64,000 bases of DNA from G958296245 sp965262055 (lineage in GTDB: Bacteria > Chloroflexota > Dehalococcoidia > Lucifugimonadales > G958296245): assembly GCA_965262055.1 (NCBI GenBank), contig CBDHEI010000002.1, positions 930,001-994,000 of the forward strand, read 5' to 3'. The position numbers and the translations under genes were made by a program. Of this stretch, positions 32,673 to 41,632 are shown one piece after another. Each line of letters starts with the position of its first letter. The first letter of the stretch is position 1. Under the pieces are notes generated by a model. That model was not told the DNA's origin, made no database searches, and worked only from the letters and a program-made list of their open reading frames with translations.

Positions 32673-35600
32673 ATGCCTGTAGACTACGCCTCCATCCGGA
32701 CGGACAACCAACGGAAGTACGGCGAAGAAATTGGCCGCATCGGTCGTATGCTCCTAGCAGATCGTTATGACGACCGCACCCACTTCATATTTGAAATTCT
32801 TCAAAATACTGAAGACGCTCTCAAGAAACGCCGCGGATGGAACGGTCGTCGTACAGTTGAGTTTTCGTTGTCTTCAAGCTCTCTTACGATTTCTCACTTC
32901 GGAAAACCGTTTGACGAGGCAGATGTTCGCGGTATTTGCGGAATTGGAGAAAGCACCAAAGCACTGACTGACATCGGACGATTCGGGATTGGCTTTAAGT
33001 CAGTATACGCATTCACTGATAATCCTGAGATCCACTCCGAAGAAGAACACTTTTCAATCGACTCGTATGTATGGCCAAGGGCTACGAAGGAAATCAACTT
33101 ACAACCGGAAGAGACAAAGATTTACATACCGTTTAGCACTAATAACCCCACTGATAAAGAGGAGATATTAAAGGGGCTGCGGCGGTTGGATTTGCGAGCT
33201 CTACTGTTCCTTAGAGAGATTGAAGAAGTATCGTGGTCGGTTGCTGGCGGACCTTCAGGTTTGTACTTACGTGATCACCCGAAGAACATTGGCAATGGCG
33301 CTCGGAGAGTCGTGCTAATTGGTCAAGATGACGTGCGAGATGAAACCGAAGAGTGGATTGTTTTTTCTCGCGAGGTCTTCAATGAGGGAGCAAGCGCAGG
33401 ACATGTTGAAGTTGCTTTCTCAATGATCCAGAGCAGCGCTGTAAGTCAAGGCCCGTCGTTGGCTCCTGTATTGAACGCTCCGCTAGTAGTCTTCTTCCCA
33501 ACCGTCCTATCTACTAACCTAGGTTTCATTGTTCAGGGGCCATACCGCACCACGCCGAGCCGGGACAATGTCCCTGAAGGAGACCCTTGGAATCGTCACT
33601 TGGTCAAAGAGACAGCTGTCCTATTGGTACACGCATTAAAGGCACTGCGCAATCTCGGACTGCTTGACGTATCGGCGATGGAATGCCTGCCTCTAGATGC
33701 ACTACACTTCGCTGACGACTCACGGTTGGCCCCAGTGGTCCGGGAGATTCAAGAAGCTCTGAGCGAAGAGTCGCTTCTCCCAACCTACGATGGAAGGCAC
33801 GTCGCAGGGCGGAATGCCAAACTCGCCCGAACCCAAGACCTACGTGCCCTCATAGGCCCTCAGCAGTTGGCAAGTCTGTTTCCACAGAATGACAACCCTG
33901 TCTGGCTTACGGATGAGATCACCCCCCTTCGAACACCTACACTCCATAATTATCTCACTGTCGCACTTGACATCGATGACGTCACACCTGAGTGGCTAGT
34001 CTCCAAACTCACCCCGGAATTCCTTGAGGCTCAGCCTGACCACTGGATTGAAGCGCTCTATGGCTTCCTCAGCGTGCAGAGAGCGCTCCTACGGAGACTG
34101 CGGGTCAAGCCAATTGTGCGGCTCGAGGATGGATCTCACACCATCGCCGTTGACAATCATGGGAAGCCACAAGCATACTTGCCAGGCGATAGACCGACCG
34201 GGTTTCCCACCGTTAGACGAAGCGTCTGCCAATCCGATCAGGCTACGGCTTTCCTCCAGTCACTGGGGCTTCGTGTCCCCGACCCAGTTGACGATGTCAT
34301 CGTCAACATCCTCCCAATATATAAGAACGATCCAGTAGATATACCAGATCACGAGTATGAGTCCGACATTAAGCAAATCCTTTCCGCCTTCAGCACTGAT
34401 TCGGCTTCAAGCCGAAACAGTCTATTGGTCGAGCTTCGCAGATCCAATTTTATCATTGCAGTAGACGCCGCTACTGGAATGAGTCAATTCGTCCGGCCGG
34501 TTGAGGCCTACATGGCAACGGATCGACTGACAAACCTGTTTGAAGGAGTGCCAGATGTTCTCATAGTGGATAACTCAAGAAGCTGTCTGCAAGGCGAAAA
34601 CGTCCGCAATCTTCTTCGTGCTCTAAGAGCACCAGAACATTTGATGCCGGCTCAAGTAGACTCTTCACTAACCTACGACGATAAGCTAGAACTTAGGCGT
34701 AAGCAGGGCAATACAGACATCACATCAGAACTCTCTGTGGAGGACCACACTCTCTTGGGACTAGATCCTCTCCTCTCTGTAATAGCCGAACTGCCATTTG
34801 ACCAAGCATCTCGCCGCGCCAAGCTCCTCTGGCAGGCACTATGCGATCTCCAAAGCAGGCGTGGTGACTCAGCTTTCAATGGCCTGTATAGCTGGTATTG
34901 GTACACTGATCGACAGACAACATTTCCGGCATGCTTCGTCAAGACGCTAAACGAGGCCTCATGGGTACCCGACAAGGACGGCATGCTTCAAGCTCCAGCC
35001 TCAGTGGTCTTCAAGGATAGCGGATGGGAAGAAGACCCTTCCCTGTTGACAAAGATACGATTCAAACCAGATGTCCTCAATCTATTGGCCGAAGAAGCTG
35101 GTATTGAGCTAGGAGTACTAGACCTCATAAAGAAGCATGGCCTAACTTCCGTAGCTCAAATGATGGACCTTCTTGGTGACACAGTTGATGCGGTTAGCGC
35201 CAAACTGAACATTCCTCTGAATGATGAGGCTACTGTTGTCCCTCCAGAGCGAGCCGAGAAGACGCTAGACTTGGAAACAGCCGACACAGTTGAAGCAGAA
35301 CCAGCGTCCGTTATAACAACCAATTCCGATGACGATAAGGGAATGGACAATGGAGGCACAGACCATAGTGGCGTGCAGACTAGTGCCGATGACCATATCA
35401 CTCATTCTGCCAGTGGTCCACGTAAGTTCGTCTCTTACGTGGATGTCAGCCCGAAGAAGGCCCTTGAGGATACAGATGGACTGAGTCACCAAGAGCGTAT
35501 GGAACTAGAACGTCAAGCAATTCGCCTGATCCTTTCTCAGGAACCCACTCTTCAGCCGACCCCTCCGAATAATCCAGGGTTCGACTTAGCGGAGATTGCG

Positions 35601-35864
35601 GACGGTATAGCGATCAGGTGGATTGAAGTCAAAGCAATGAAGGACACACTTGCAGACCATCCAGTCACTCTGACGAACACCCAGTTCAAGTTTGCCCAAG
35701 AGCGCAAGGACTCCTACTGGCTGTACGTTGTGGAAAACGCAGGAAGCCCTGCGCATGGCCGCATACTCAGGATCAGGGATCCCGCCGGCAAGGCCCAGAA
35801 CTTTAGCTTCGATCAGGGCTGGGCTGAAGTTTCGGAGGATTCCGATCAACAGCCAAGCAGTTGA
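32673..35864 (+). CDS. Sacsin-like GHKL ATPase with C-terminal DUF3883 (NOV-type) nuclease-like domain
   Basis: The protein has 1063 residues. The N-terminal GHKL ATPase (about 1-230) shows IFEILQNTEDALKKR, CGIGESTK and FGIGFKSVYAFTDNPEI, the sacsin-type ATP-binding motifs. The long middle has no motif I can name. The C-terminal domain (about 945-1045) has NPGFDLAEIADG then IRWIEVKAMKD, a D...ExK arrangement as in DUF3883/NOV proteins. DUF3883 proteins often sit in defence islands. The ATG follows AAGGTGG. The gene is strikingly AT-rich against trp and NHL neighbours, indicating recent transfer. A single-gene defence system is plausible but unproven. Confidence 0.85.
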   Translation: MPVDYASIRTDNQRKYGEEIGRIGRMLLADRYDDRTHFIFEILQNTEDALKKRRGWNGRRTVEFSLSSSSLTISHFGKPFDEADVRGICGIGESTKALTDIGRFGIGFKSVYAFTDNPEIHSEEEHFSIDSYVWPRATKEINLQPEETKIYIPFSTNNPTDKEEILKGLRRLDLRALLFLREIEEVSWSVAGGPSGLYLRDHPKNIGNGARRVVLIGQDDVRDETEEWIVFSREVFNEGASAGHVEVAFSMIQSSAVSQGPSLAPVLNAPLVVFFPTVLSTNLGFIVQGPYRTTPSRDNVPEGDPWNRHLVKETAVLLVHALKALRNLGLLDVSAMECLPLDALHFADDSRLAPVVREIQEALSEESLLPTYDGRHVAGRNAKLARTQDLRALIGPQQLASLFPQNDNPVWLTDEITPLRTPTLHNYLTVALDIDDVTPEWLVSKLTPEFLEAQPDHWIEALYGFLSVQRALLRRLRVKPIVRLEDGSHTIAVDNHGKPQAYLPGDRPTGFPTVRRSVCQSDQATAFLQSLGLRVPDPVDDVIVNILPIYKNDPVDIPDHEYESDIKQILSAFSTDSASSRNSLLVELRRSNFIIAVDAATGMSQFVRPVEAYMATDRLTNLFEGVPDVLIVDNSRSCLQGENVRNLLRALRAPEHLMPAQVDSSLTYDDKLELRRKQGNTDITSELSVEDHTLLGLDPLLSVIAELPFDQASRRAKLLWQALCDLQSRRGDSAFNGLYSWYWYTDRQTTFPACFVKTLNEASWVPDKDGMLQAPASVVFKDSGWEEDPSLLTKIRFKPDVLNLLAEEAGIELGVLDLIKKHGLTSVAQMMDLLGDTVDAVSAKLNIPLNDEATVVPPERAEKTLDLETADTVEAEPASVITTNSDDDKGMDNGGTDHSGVQTSADDHITHSASGPRKFVSYVDVSPKKALEDTDGLSHQERMELERQAIRLILSQEPTLQPTPPNNPGFDLAEIADGIAIRWIEVKAMKDTLADHPVTLTNTQFKFAQERKDSYWLYVVENAGSPAHGRILRIRDPAGKAQNFSFDQGWAEVSEDSDQQPSS

Positions 35865-35995
35865 TTGACTTCCAGTATGCCCGAAGTCATTCGTTAGCGT
35901 GAAAAGTCGCTCCGGATCTCCTTCGTGGATAATCCGGGCCCGTCCTGTACAATGTCGCCCAGCAAGGCACATCCCAGAATGCGGAGGCATCAGCC

Positions 35996-36949
35996 ATGGC
36001 AAGCGCCGTAACGGTCGGGAGCGGCAAGTTCACCTACGAGGTCGTGGAGGGCTGGGAAACCCTGCCGGAGGGCTACTCCTGGAACGAGGTCGCGGCGGTG
36101 GCGATAGACGCCAACGACCGCGTCTACGCCTTCAACCGCGGCCCGAACCCCATGATCGTCTTCGACAGCGACGGCGCCTTCCTGGGCTCTTGGGGCGAGG
36201 ACCTCTTCAAGCGCGCCCACGGGCTGACCCTCGCGCCAGACGGCTCCCTCTTCTGCACGGACGACTTCGACCACACTGTGCGCAAGTGCACAACCGACGG
36301 CGAGGTGCTCATGACCATCGGCGAGCCGGGCAGGGCCGCCGAGCCCCACAGCGGCCACCCGTTCAACCGCTGCACCGACGTGGCCATAGACCCGAAAGAC
36401 GGCTGCCTCTACATCTCCGACGGTTACGCCAACTCCTCGGTGCACAAGTACTCCCCCGACGGCGAGCTGCTCTTCTCGTGGGGCCGAGGCGGCACCGACC
36501 CCGGTGAGTTCAACATCGTACACAATATAGCCACCGACGCCGAGGGCCTCGTCTACGTCGCCGACCGCGAGAACCACCGCATCCAGATCTTCGACTCCGA
36601 AGGCGTCTTCCAGGACCAGTGGGTCAACCTCCACCGCCCGTGCGCCATCTACATCTCGCCCGACCAGCACGTCTACATTGGCGAGCTGGGCGCCGGCATG
36701 AACGTCAACCGCATCGTCCCCAACATAGGGCCGCGCATCACCATCCTGGACAAGTCCGGCGAGCGAGTCGGCCGCCTGGGCGCCGGCTTCGGCCTTGATC
36801 CCGGGCAGTTCGTCGCCCCACACAGCATCTGCCTCGACTCGCAGGGCAACATCTTCCTCGGCGAGGTCGCCTGGACCAACTTCCGCAACCTCGGCGAGCC
36901 CAGGGAAGGCGTGCGGAGCTTCCAGAAGCTGGCCCGCGTCACGGCGTAG
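35996..36949 (+). CDS. NHL-repeat beta-propeller protein
   Basis: The protein has 317 residues with repeated NHL-type blades, such as AVAIDANDRVYAFNRG, GLTLAPDGSLFCTDD, DVAIDPKDGCLYISDG and NIATDAEGLVYVADRENHRI. That is consistent with a six-bladed propeller related to peptidyl-alpha-hydroxyglycine lyase-like and gluconolactonase-like proteins. No signal peptide is apparent. A GGAGG precedes the ATG. The cupin gene follows 30 bp later and is probably cotranscribed. No specific reaction can be assigned. Confidence 0.87.
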   Translation: MASAVTVGSGKFTYEVVEGWETLPEGYSWNEVAAVAIDANDRVYAFNRGPNPMIVFDSDGAFLGSWGEDLFKRAHGLTLAPDGSLFCTDDFDHTVRKCTTDGEVLMTIGEPGRAAEPHSGHPFNRCTDVAIDPKDGCLYISDGYANSSVHKYSPDGELLFSWGRGGTDPGEFNIVHNIATDAEGLVYVADRENHRIQIFDSEGVFQDQWVNLHRPCAIYISPDQHVYIGELGAGMNVNRIVPNIGPRITILDKSGERVGRLGAGFGLDPGQFVAPHSICLDSQGNIFLGEVAWTNFRNLGEPREGVRSFQKLARVTA

Positions 36950-36979
36950 CCATAAGCCAAAGTCCGCAGGAGGCCCGCA

Positions 36980-37402
36980 GTGACCCACATCATCGACATT
37001 TCCGCCCCCACCTGGAAGGCGGAAGAGTACGCCGACATGGACTACGCGGAGGCTGATATCCAGCAACACCTCGTCAGGGTGGCGGACTTCGTGACCCTAC
37101 GGGATAACGCCGCCGAAGCCGCCGGGCCGGTCAGCGAGACCTCGTACATAGGCGCCTACGAGTACGCGCCCGGCGGCGGCGTCAGCGATCACGTCCACCC
37201 CCACGCCGAGCAGTGGTACTACATCCTGGGCGGCCGGGGCACGATGAAGGTCGGAGACGAGGAGAAGACCGTCGGCGGGGGACACGTAGTCTTCGTGCCC
37301 AGGAACGCGGTCCACTCCTACACGGTTGTTGGAGACGAGCCGATGAGACTCCTCAACGTCGCCATTCCGGTCAGCGCCGCAAGCGAAGACGAGGCCGGGT
37401 GA
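36980..37402 (+). CDS. Cupin-domain protein
   Basis: The protein has 140 residues. Cupin motif 1 is GGGVSDHVHPHAEQWYYILGGRG (about 56-78), with His ligands and an acidic residue. Motif 2 is GGGHVVFVPRNAVHSY (about 91-106). It has a GTG start behind AGGAGG. Small cupins of this kind are often metal-dependent isomerases or dioxygenases, or sugar-binding domains. It probably acts with the NHL protein upstream, but substrate and metal are unknown. Confidence 0.88.
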   Translation: MTHIIDISAPTWKAEEYADMDYAEADIQQHLVRVADFVTLRDNAAEAAGPVSETSYIGAYEYAPGGGVSDHVHPHAEQWYYILGGRGTMKVGDEEKTVGGGHVVFVPRNAVHSYTVVGDEPMRLLNVAIPVSAASEDEAG

Positions 37403-37486
37403 CGTCGGCGAGTATAACGCGAACACTCTCCCTGACAGATCTGCCCCGATAACCTGGACCGGCCCCCACTAGCTGGCACACAACCC

Positions 37487-38737
37487 ATGGCCCAGCCCGC
37501 CGGAGCCAAGCGCCCACTGCCCCAGCCCTCCGGATGGCGGCGGTCGCTATCCGCCTTCGGGGTCCGTGACTACCGCTTCCACTGGTTCGGCAACGTCTTC
37601 GTCATGTTCGCCCTCAGCATGGAGCTCGTAGCCAGGGGGTATCTGGTGTACGAGTTGACCGGGGCCGGAAGGCTGCTCGGCCTGGTCAGCGCGGGAGCGG
37701 CCATGCCGATGCTTTTCCTGGGACCCATCTCCGGCGCCATATCGGACAGGTTCGAGAGGCGCCGCGTTATCCAGCTCAGCCAGGTCTGTATGTCGTGTAC
37801 CTCCCTCTTTGTGGCCGTGTCCATCACGACGGAGACCATCACCTGGGTGCACCTTCTGGCGTCGTCCCTTCTGCACGGCGTTTCGATGTCCTTCATGCTG
37901 CCGGCGAGGCAGGCGATGATCCCGAAGATGGTCGGCCCGGACAGGATGAGAAACGCCATGGCTCTCAATGCCGGGGGGCTGAGCGTGACTTCCCTCTTCG
38001 GTCCGGCCGCCGCCGGCTTCCTCTACGCCGCGCTGGGTCCCCGTGGCGTCTTCTACATCTCGTGCGCATTGGGCGTCTCCTCAATCGTATTCACCACCCA
38101 GATCAGGCCTGTGCGGGCCGATGCCCCGTCGCCCATGTCGCGGCTGCTGGCCGAGGTCCTCGACGGGCTGCGCTACGTCGCCCGCCGCAGCGTGCTGAAG
38201 GCCTCACTGGCCCTGATGCTGGCCACTACGCTCTTCGTACACACCACCATCTTCCTGCTCCCGGTCATCGTGGTGGACGTCTACCATCGCACCTCCGACG
38301 CCTACGGCGTGCTGATAAGCATGGAAGGCCTCGGCTCGCTGGCCGGGGCCGTCGTATTCACGGCCGTGACCCTGCGCCGGAGCGGGATGGTCCTCATAGT
38401 TAGCTGCATGGCCTCCGGGGTCGTGCTGATCATGATATCCACGGTCAACGACTACTACATTGCAGTGGCTTTCATGGTAGCCTTGGGCGTGGCCGAGACG
38501 GGACGCCGCGTGCTGAGCCAGAGCATCCTGCTGTCCGAGTCGGACGACGAGTACCGGGGCAGGACCATTAGCCTCTACACCATGGTGGTGGGCCTGATGC
38601 CCTTGGGCGTGCTTCCCGCCGGGGCGGCGATGGACTGGCTGGGCGGACAGGCTACCCTGTTCATACTGGGTGTGCTCATGGTAGGCTCATGCGGGCTCAT
38701 ACTGGCAACGCAGCGAGAGCTCAGAGCCCTGGCCTAA
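37487..38737 (+). CDS. MFS transporter (exporter-like)
   Basis: The protein has 416 residues with about 12 hydrophobic segments. The first loop has the MFS motif A region GPISGAISDRFERRRVIQ (about 78-95). The N-terminus resembles the MFS_3/EntS type (FGVRDYRFHWFGNVFVMF). The second half has SESDDEYRGRTISLYTM. Substrate unknown; such proteins usually export small molecules. A hairpin terminator follows at 38791. It lies downstream of the cupin gene by 84 bp. Confidence 0.87.
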   Translation: MAQPAGAKRPLPQPSGWRRSLSAFGVRDYRFHWFGNVFVMFALSMELVARGYLVYELTGAGRLLGLVSAGAAMPMLFLGPISGAISDRFERRRVIQLSQVCMSCTSLFVAVSITTETITWVHLLASSLLHGVSMSFMLPARQAMIPKMVGPDRMRNAMALNAGGLSVTSLFGPAAAGFLYAALGPRGVFYISCALGVSSIVFTTQIRPVRADAPSPMSRLLAEVLDGLRYVARRSVLKASLALMLATTLFVHTTIFLLPVIVVDVYHRTSDAYGVLISMEGLGSLAGAVVFTAVTLRRSGMVLIVSCMASGVVLIMISTVNDYYIAVAFMVALGVAETGRRVLSQSILLSESDDEYRGRTISLYTMVVGLMPLGVLPAGAAMDWLGGQATLFILGVLMVGSCGLILATQRELRALA

Positions 38738-38756
38738 CAGGCTGGTGAAAACAACG

Positions 38757-38815
38757 GGGTGTGCAGAGGGGCAGAGCCCTTTTGACGGGAGTCTGAGGGT
38801 GTCCCTCAGACAATC
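38757..38815. repeat. Diverged copy of the hairpin-rich interspersed repeat
   Basis: The sequence GTGCAGAGGGGCAGAGCCC followed by GAGGGTGTCCCTC matches the two-hairpin layout of the repeat family seen at 47421, 59816 and 59984, with many changes. It overlaps the MFS terminator, so the repeat may have been recruited as terminator. Confidence 0.55.
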
Positions 38816-38825
38816 TCTTTTTCTC
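38791..38825 (+). terminator. Intrinsic terminator of the MFS gene
   Basis: A perfect 9-bp stem (GTCTGAGGG at 38791-38799, CCCTCAGAC at 38803-38811) with a TGT loop is followed by AATCTCTTTTTCTC. Confidence 0.75.
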
Positions 38826-38916
38826 GCTTCTAGAAGAGGGAAAGTCCGGAAGTGTTCTTCAGCAGCCTGATAGACCGGGCCCAACATAGCAGAACATTCG
38901 GGAGGCATAGTCTCAC

Positions 38917-39780
38917 ATGATAGACCTGAGAGGCGTCAACTGTCTGGTAATGACCCCATTCGACGAACAGGGCAACGTGGACGAGGAGGGTCTCTGCCGC
39001 GTCGTCGACCACGTGATCGACGGCGGCGCGACCTCGCTGGTCGCCGCCGGCAAGATTGGCGAGTACGAGGTGCTCACCATGCAGGAGCGGAGGCGGATCA
39101 TGCAGGTGGTCTCCGGCCACGTCGGCGGCCGCGTGCCGGTCGGCTCCGGAATCATCAACGCCTCGTTCGACGATGGGCTCACCCTCGCGGGATGGGCTGC
39201 GGAGGCGGGTTGCGACTTCGTGATGTCCAGACCCCCGACCGACGGCGACAACGCCGAGTACTTCCTCCGTGCCGCCGACAAGATCGCGGTCATGCCGTAC
39301 GACCTTGGCATGCGCGGCGAGCTGTCCATTGAGAACGACATCCTGCCACTGACGCAAAAGAGCCCCAACTTCATAGGGCTCAAGATCAGCGGCCTGCCGG
39401 ACAAGACATACGAGGCCAAGAGGCTCCTGGACATCCCGATACTCTGCGGCTGGGACATGATGAGCCTCGTCTCCTACGAGATGGGCTCCGACGGCGTCAT
39501 ATCCGGGAGCGCCACGCTAACGCCGCGCGACGAGGTCAAGCTGCACGACCTGGCCAAGAAGGGCGAGTGGGACGAGGCCCGCGACCTCTACTACGGGCGC
39601 CTGCTGCCCCTGCTGAACTACTGCACCTTCGACCCCTTCGCCTACTCCGTCTGCAAGTACGCCCTCTACTGGCAGGGCCTCATCGCCACCCCCGCCGTCC
39701 GCGCCCCCAACCCCGACGCCGGCGAGATCCGCCAGCGCGAGACAATGGCCATCATGAAGAACCTGGGGCTGGTGGAGTAG
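38917..39780 (+). CDS. Dihydrodipicolinate synthase (DapA)-family aldolase/lyase
   Basis: This is a 287-residue TIM barrel. The Schiff-base lysine lies in NFIGLKISGLPDK (about 146-158), the catalytic tyrosine in IAVMPYDLGM (about 124-133), and the substrate-carboxylate motif is AAGKIGEYEVLT, a variant of GTTGE. The family condenses or cleaves pyruvate-type substrates (4-hydroxy-tetrahydrodipicolinate, KDPG, N-acetylneuraminate and others). The modified GxxGE region and isolated context suggest a catabolic aldolase rather than lysine synthesis. Substrate unknown. Confidence 0.88.
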   Translation: MIDLRGVNCLVMTPFDEQGNVDEEGLCRVVDHVIDGGATSLVAAGKIGEYEVLTMQERRRIMQVVSGHVGGRVPVGSGIINASFDDGLTLAGWAAEAGCDFVMSRPPTDGDNAEYFLRAADKIAVMPYDLGMRGELSIENDILPLTQKSPNFIGLKISGLPDKTYEAKRLLDIPILCGWDMMSLVSYEMGSDGVISGSATLTPRDEVKLHDLAKKGEWDEARDLYYGRLLPLLNYCTFDPFAYSVCKYALYWQGLIATPAVRAPNPDAGEIRQRETMAIMKNLGLVE

Positions 39781-40188
39781 ACGACTGCCCATAATCTCCC
39801 TCTCCACGGGGTGTCCAGAGGTGAGGGCCCCTGACAGAGGGTCTGGGGGACGCGCCTCCGGCTTTCCTACTGGGCAGGTGGGCCCACGGCGTCAAAGCTC
39901 GCCCTAGTACGAATGGCTGCCCACCTCTGCGGCTGACCGCTGCCGGGCGCTGAGCGGCTCATCCGTAGCGCTGCTCCTCTCCCGCGATCAGGGGTACCGT
40001 ATGGCGGCTAGGGCGCAAGTACGTCCTGGTGCTGGGCCAATCCGTCAGCATACCGTACGGTAGGGCTTCCTCCCAACGTGGAGCAGTGTAAGCGCCGGCG
40101 ATTGCTGGACATGGGCGTGGGTGGCTTCGACCGCAGCCCCGTGAGCCGTGGTTCGAGCGTCTCGAATGAGAAAAAGCAGAGCCTGATG

Positions 40189-40248
40189 CCCCTTATTAAA
40201 GCAACTGCTGCTTTGCTATAGTAAGAGGCGCCACTGTTTAAAGTTCTT
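40189..40248. repeat. Operator-like 60-bp unit, copy 1
   Basis: It starts CCCCTTATTAAAGC and ends GTTTAAAGTTCTT, with GGCGCCA between. The inner dyad (CTTATTAAAGC facing GCTTTGCTATAGTAAG) is imperfect. The spacing of all conserved blocks is identical to copy 2, 119 bp downstream. Confidence 0.65.
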
Positions 40249-40307
40249 ATGCACAGGGTAGGCAGAATCTTCGAGTCGGCAAGGTCCTGGATTCCAGACA
40301 CGGACAT

Positions 40308-40367
40308 CCCCTTATTAAAGCGTAGCCATTTTTGCTTTAATAAGGTGCGCCGTTATTTAAAGCTCTT
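40308..40367. repeat. Operator-like 60-bp unit, copy 2
   Basis: It starts CCCCTTATTAAAGC and ends ATTTAAAGCTCTT. Here the dyad is nearly perfect: CTTATTAAAGC at 40311-40321 faces GCTTTAATAAG at 40334-40344. It ends 40 bp before the Fic start, the expected place for an autoregulatory operator, as the Fic protein has a C-terminal winged helix. Confidence 0.7.
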
Positions 40368-40407
40368 GAATACGTAACTCAGACCTTCTCGAACGGAGGC
40401 GTCTGCC

Positions 40408-41571
40408 ATGCAGCGAGGTGAGACCGGAAAATACCAAGTCAGGAACTACGGCGACGAGATGGTCCACGCCTTCATTCCAGCACCCCTGCCACCGTACCCG
40501 CCCCTGAGCATGGACGGGGACCTTCAGCAGCTTCTCGAAAGGGCACTAATAGCCTTGGGACGCCTGGACAGTGTCACGGTCCTACTTCCCCAGCCTACTC
40601 TTTTCATCTACGCCTACATCCGCAAGGAAGCGGTGCTCTCCTCGCAGATCGAGGGTACGCAGTCGTCCTTCTCGGATCTGGTGATGTTCGAAAGCGACGA
40701 GGCGCCGGGCACCCCAATTGGCGATGTTGTGGAGGTCTCCAGCTATGTGGCCGCCTTGGAACATGGAGTAGAGCGGATGCGCGGCGGGCTCCCGCTCTCC
40801 AACCGGCTGATCCGGGAGATACATGGCGTACTGCTCTCGGAAGGGCGGGGCAGCGAAAAATCCCCGGGCGAGTTTAGGACATCGCAGAACTGGATCGGCG
40901 GTTCTCGCCCAGGCAACGCCGACTTCGTCCCTCCGCCACCCACGGAGGTGGGCGACTGTATGGGGGAGCTGGAGCGCTTCCTCCACGCCAAGGAAGACGG
41001 CACCCCGGTTCTGCTGAGAGCTGGACTGGCCCACGTTCAGTTCGAGACCATTCATCCCTTCCTCGACGGCAACGGGCGCGTGGGACGACTGCTCATTACG
41101 CTCTTACTGTGCCACGCCGGAGTGTTGCGGGAGCCCCTTCTGTACCTGAGCCTGTACTTCAAACAGCATCGCTCGGCCTACTACGACCTACTGGATGAGG
41201 TGCGCCGAACCGGTGACTGGGAAGCATGGCTCGCCTTCTTCTTGAAGGGCGTACGTGAAACCGCAGAGGGCGCTGTAGCCACTTCCACCCGGCTGACGGA
41301 CCTATTCAAGACGAACGCCGCCAGGATTGAAGAACTTGGGCGCAGGGCCGGCTCGGCCTTGCGCGTGCACCAGGCCCTTACGTCACATCCTGTCAGATCG
41401 CTTTCGCAGGTCTGTGACCACTCCGGACTGACGCCCCCCACGGCGTCCTCAGCCATGAAGTCGCTGGTAGAGCTTGGGATTGCCCGTGAGATAACAGGTC
41501 GTCGCCGGGGACGCCTCTTTGCTTACGCCGGCTACCTGTCGATATTGAACGAGGGCACCGAGCCTGTATGA
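40408..41571 (+). CDS. Fic-domain AMP-transferase with C-terminal winged-helix
   Basis: The protein has 387 residues. An N-terminal inhibitory helix carries the S-x-x-x-E-G type motif in LSSQIEGTQSS (about 77-87), which makes it a self-inhibited class II Fic protein. The catalytic motif HPFLDGNGRVGR is at about 216-227. The C-terminal 80 residues (VHQALTSHPVRSLSQVCDHSG, ...ASSAMKSLVELGIA) form a winged HTH. Fic proteins transfer AMP to target hydroxyls. A GGAGG precedes the ATG. Two identical-spaced dyad repeats upstream suggest autoregulation by the HTH. Confidence 0.93.
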   Translation: MQRGETGKYQVRNYGDEMVHAFIPAPLPPYPPLSMDGDLQQLLERALIALGRLDSVTVLLPQPTLFIYAYIRKEAVLSSQIEGTQSSFSDLVMFESDEAPGTPIGDVVEVSSYVAALEHGVERMRGGLPLSNRLIREIHGVLLSEGRGSEKSPGEFRTSQNWIGGSRPGNADFVPPPPTEVGDCMGELERFLHAKEDGTPVLLRAGLAHVQFETIHPFLDGNGRVGRLLITLLLCHAGVLREPLLYLSLYFKQHRSAYYDLLDEVRRTGDWEAWLAFFLKGVRETAEGAVATSTRLTDLFKTNAARIEELGRRAGSALRVHQALTSHPVRSLSQVCDHSGLTPPTASSAMKSLVELGIAREITGRRRGRLFAYAGYLSILNEGTEPV

Positions 41572-41632
41572 GCGAGGAGCGGACAGCCCTATGCCGCTGT
41601 TTGTCCTCGTCCCACCTCAAGGGGGGCACCTG

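Larger units (their letters stand above)
39781..40407. other. Intergenic region with duplicated operators
   Basis: No supported gene is present. About 39807-39895 resembles a badly diverged copy of the hairpin-rich repeat. 39960-40188 shows nothing recognisable. The right part holds two copies of an operator-like unit (listed separately) before the Fic gene. Confidence 0.45.

Noticed and set aside
38836..38850. GAGGGAAAGTCCGGA, like the 5' conserved element of RNase P RNA
   Set aside because: Only about 65 bp remain before the next gene and no other conserved RNase P RNA blocks follow.
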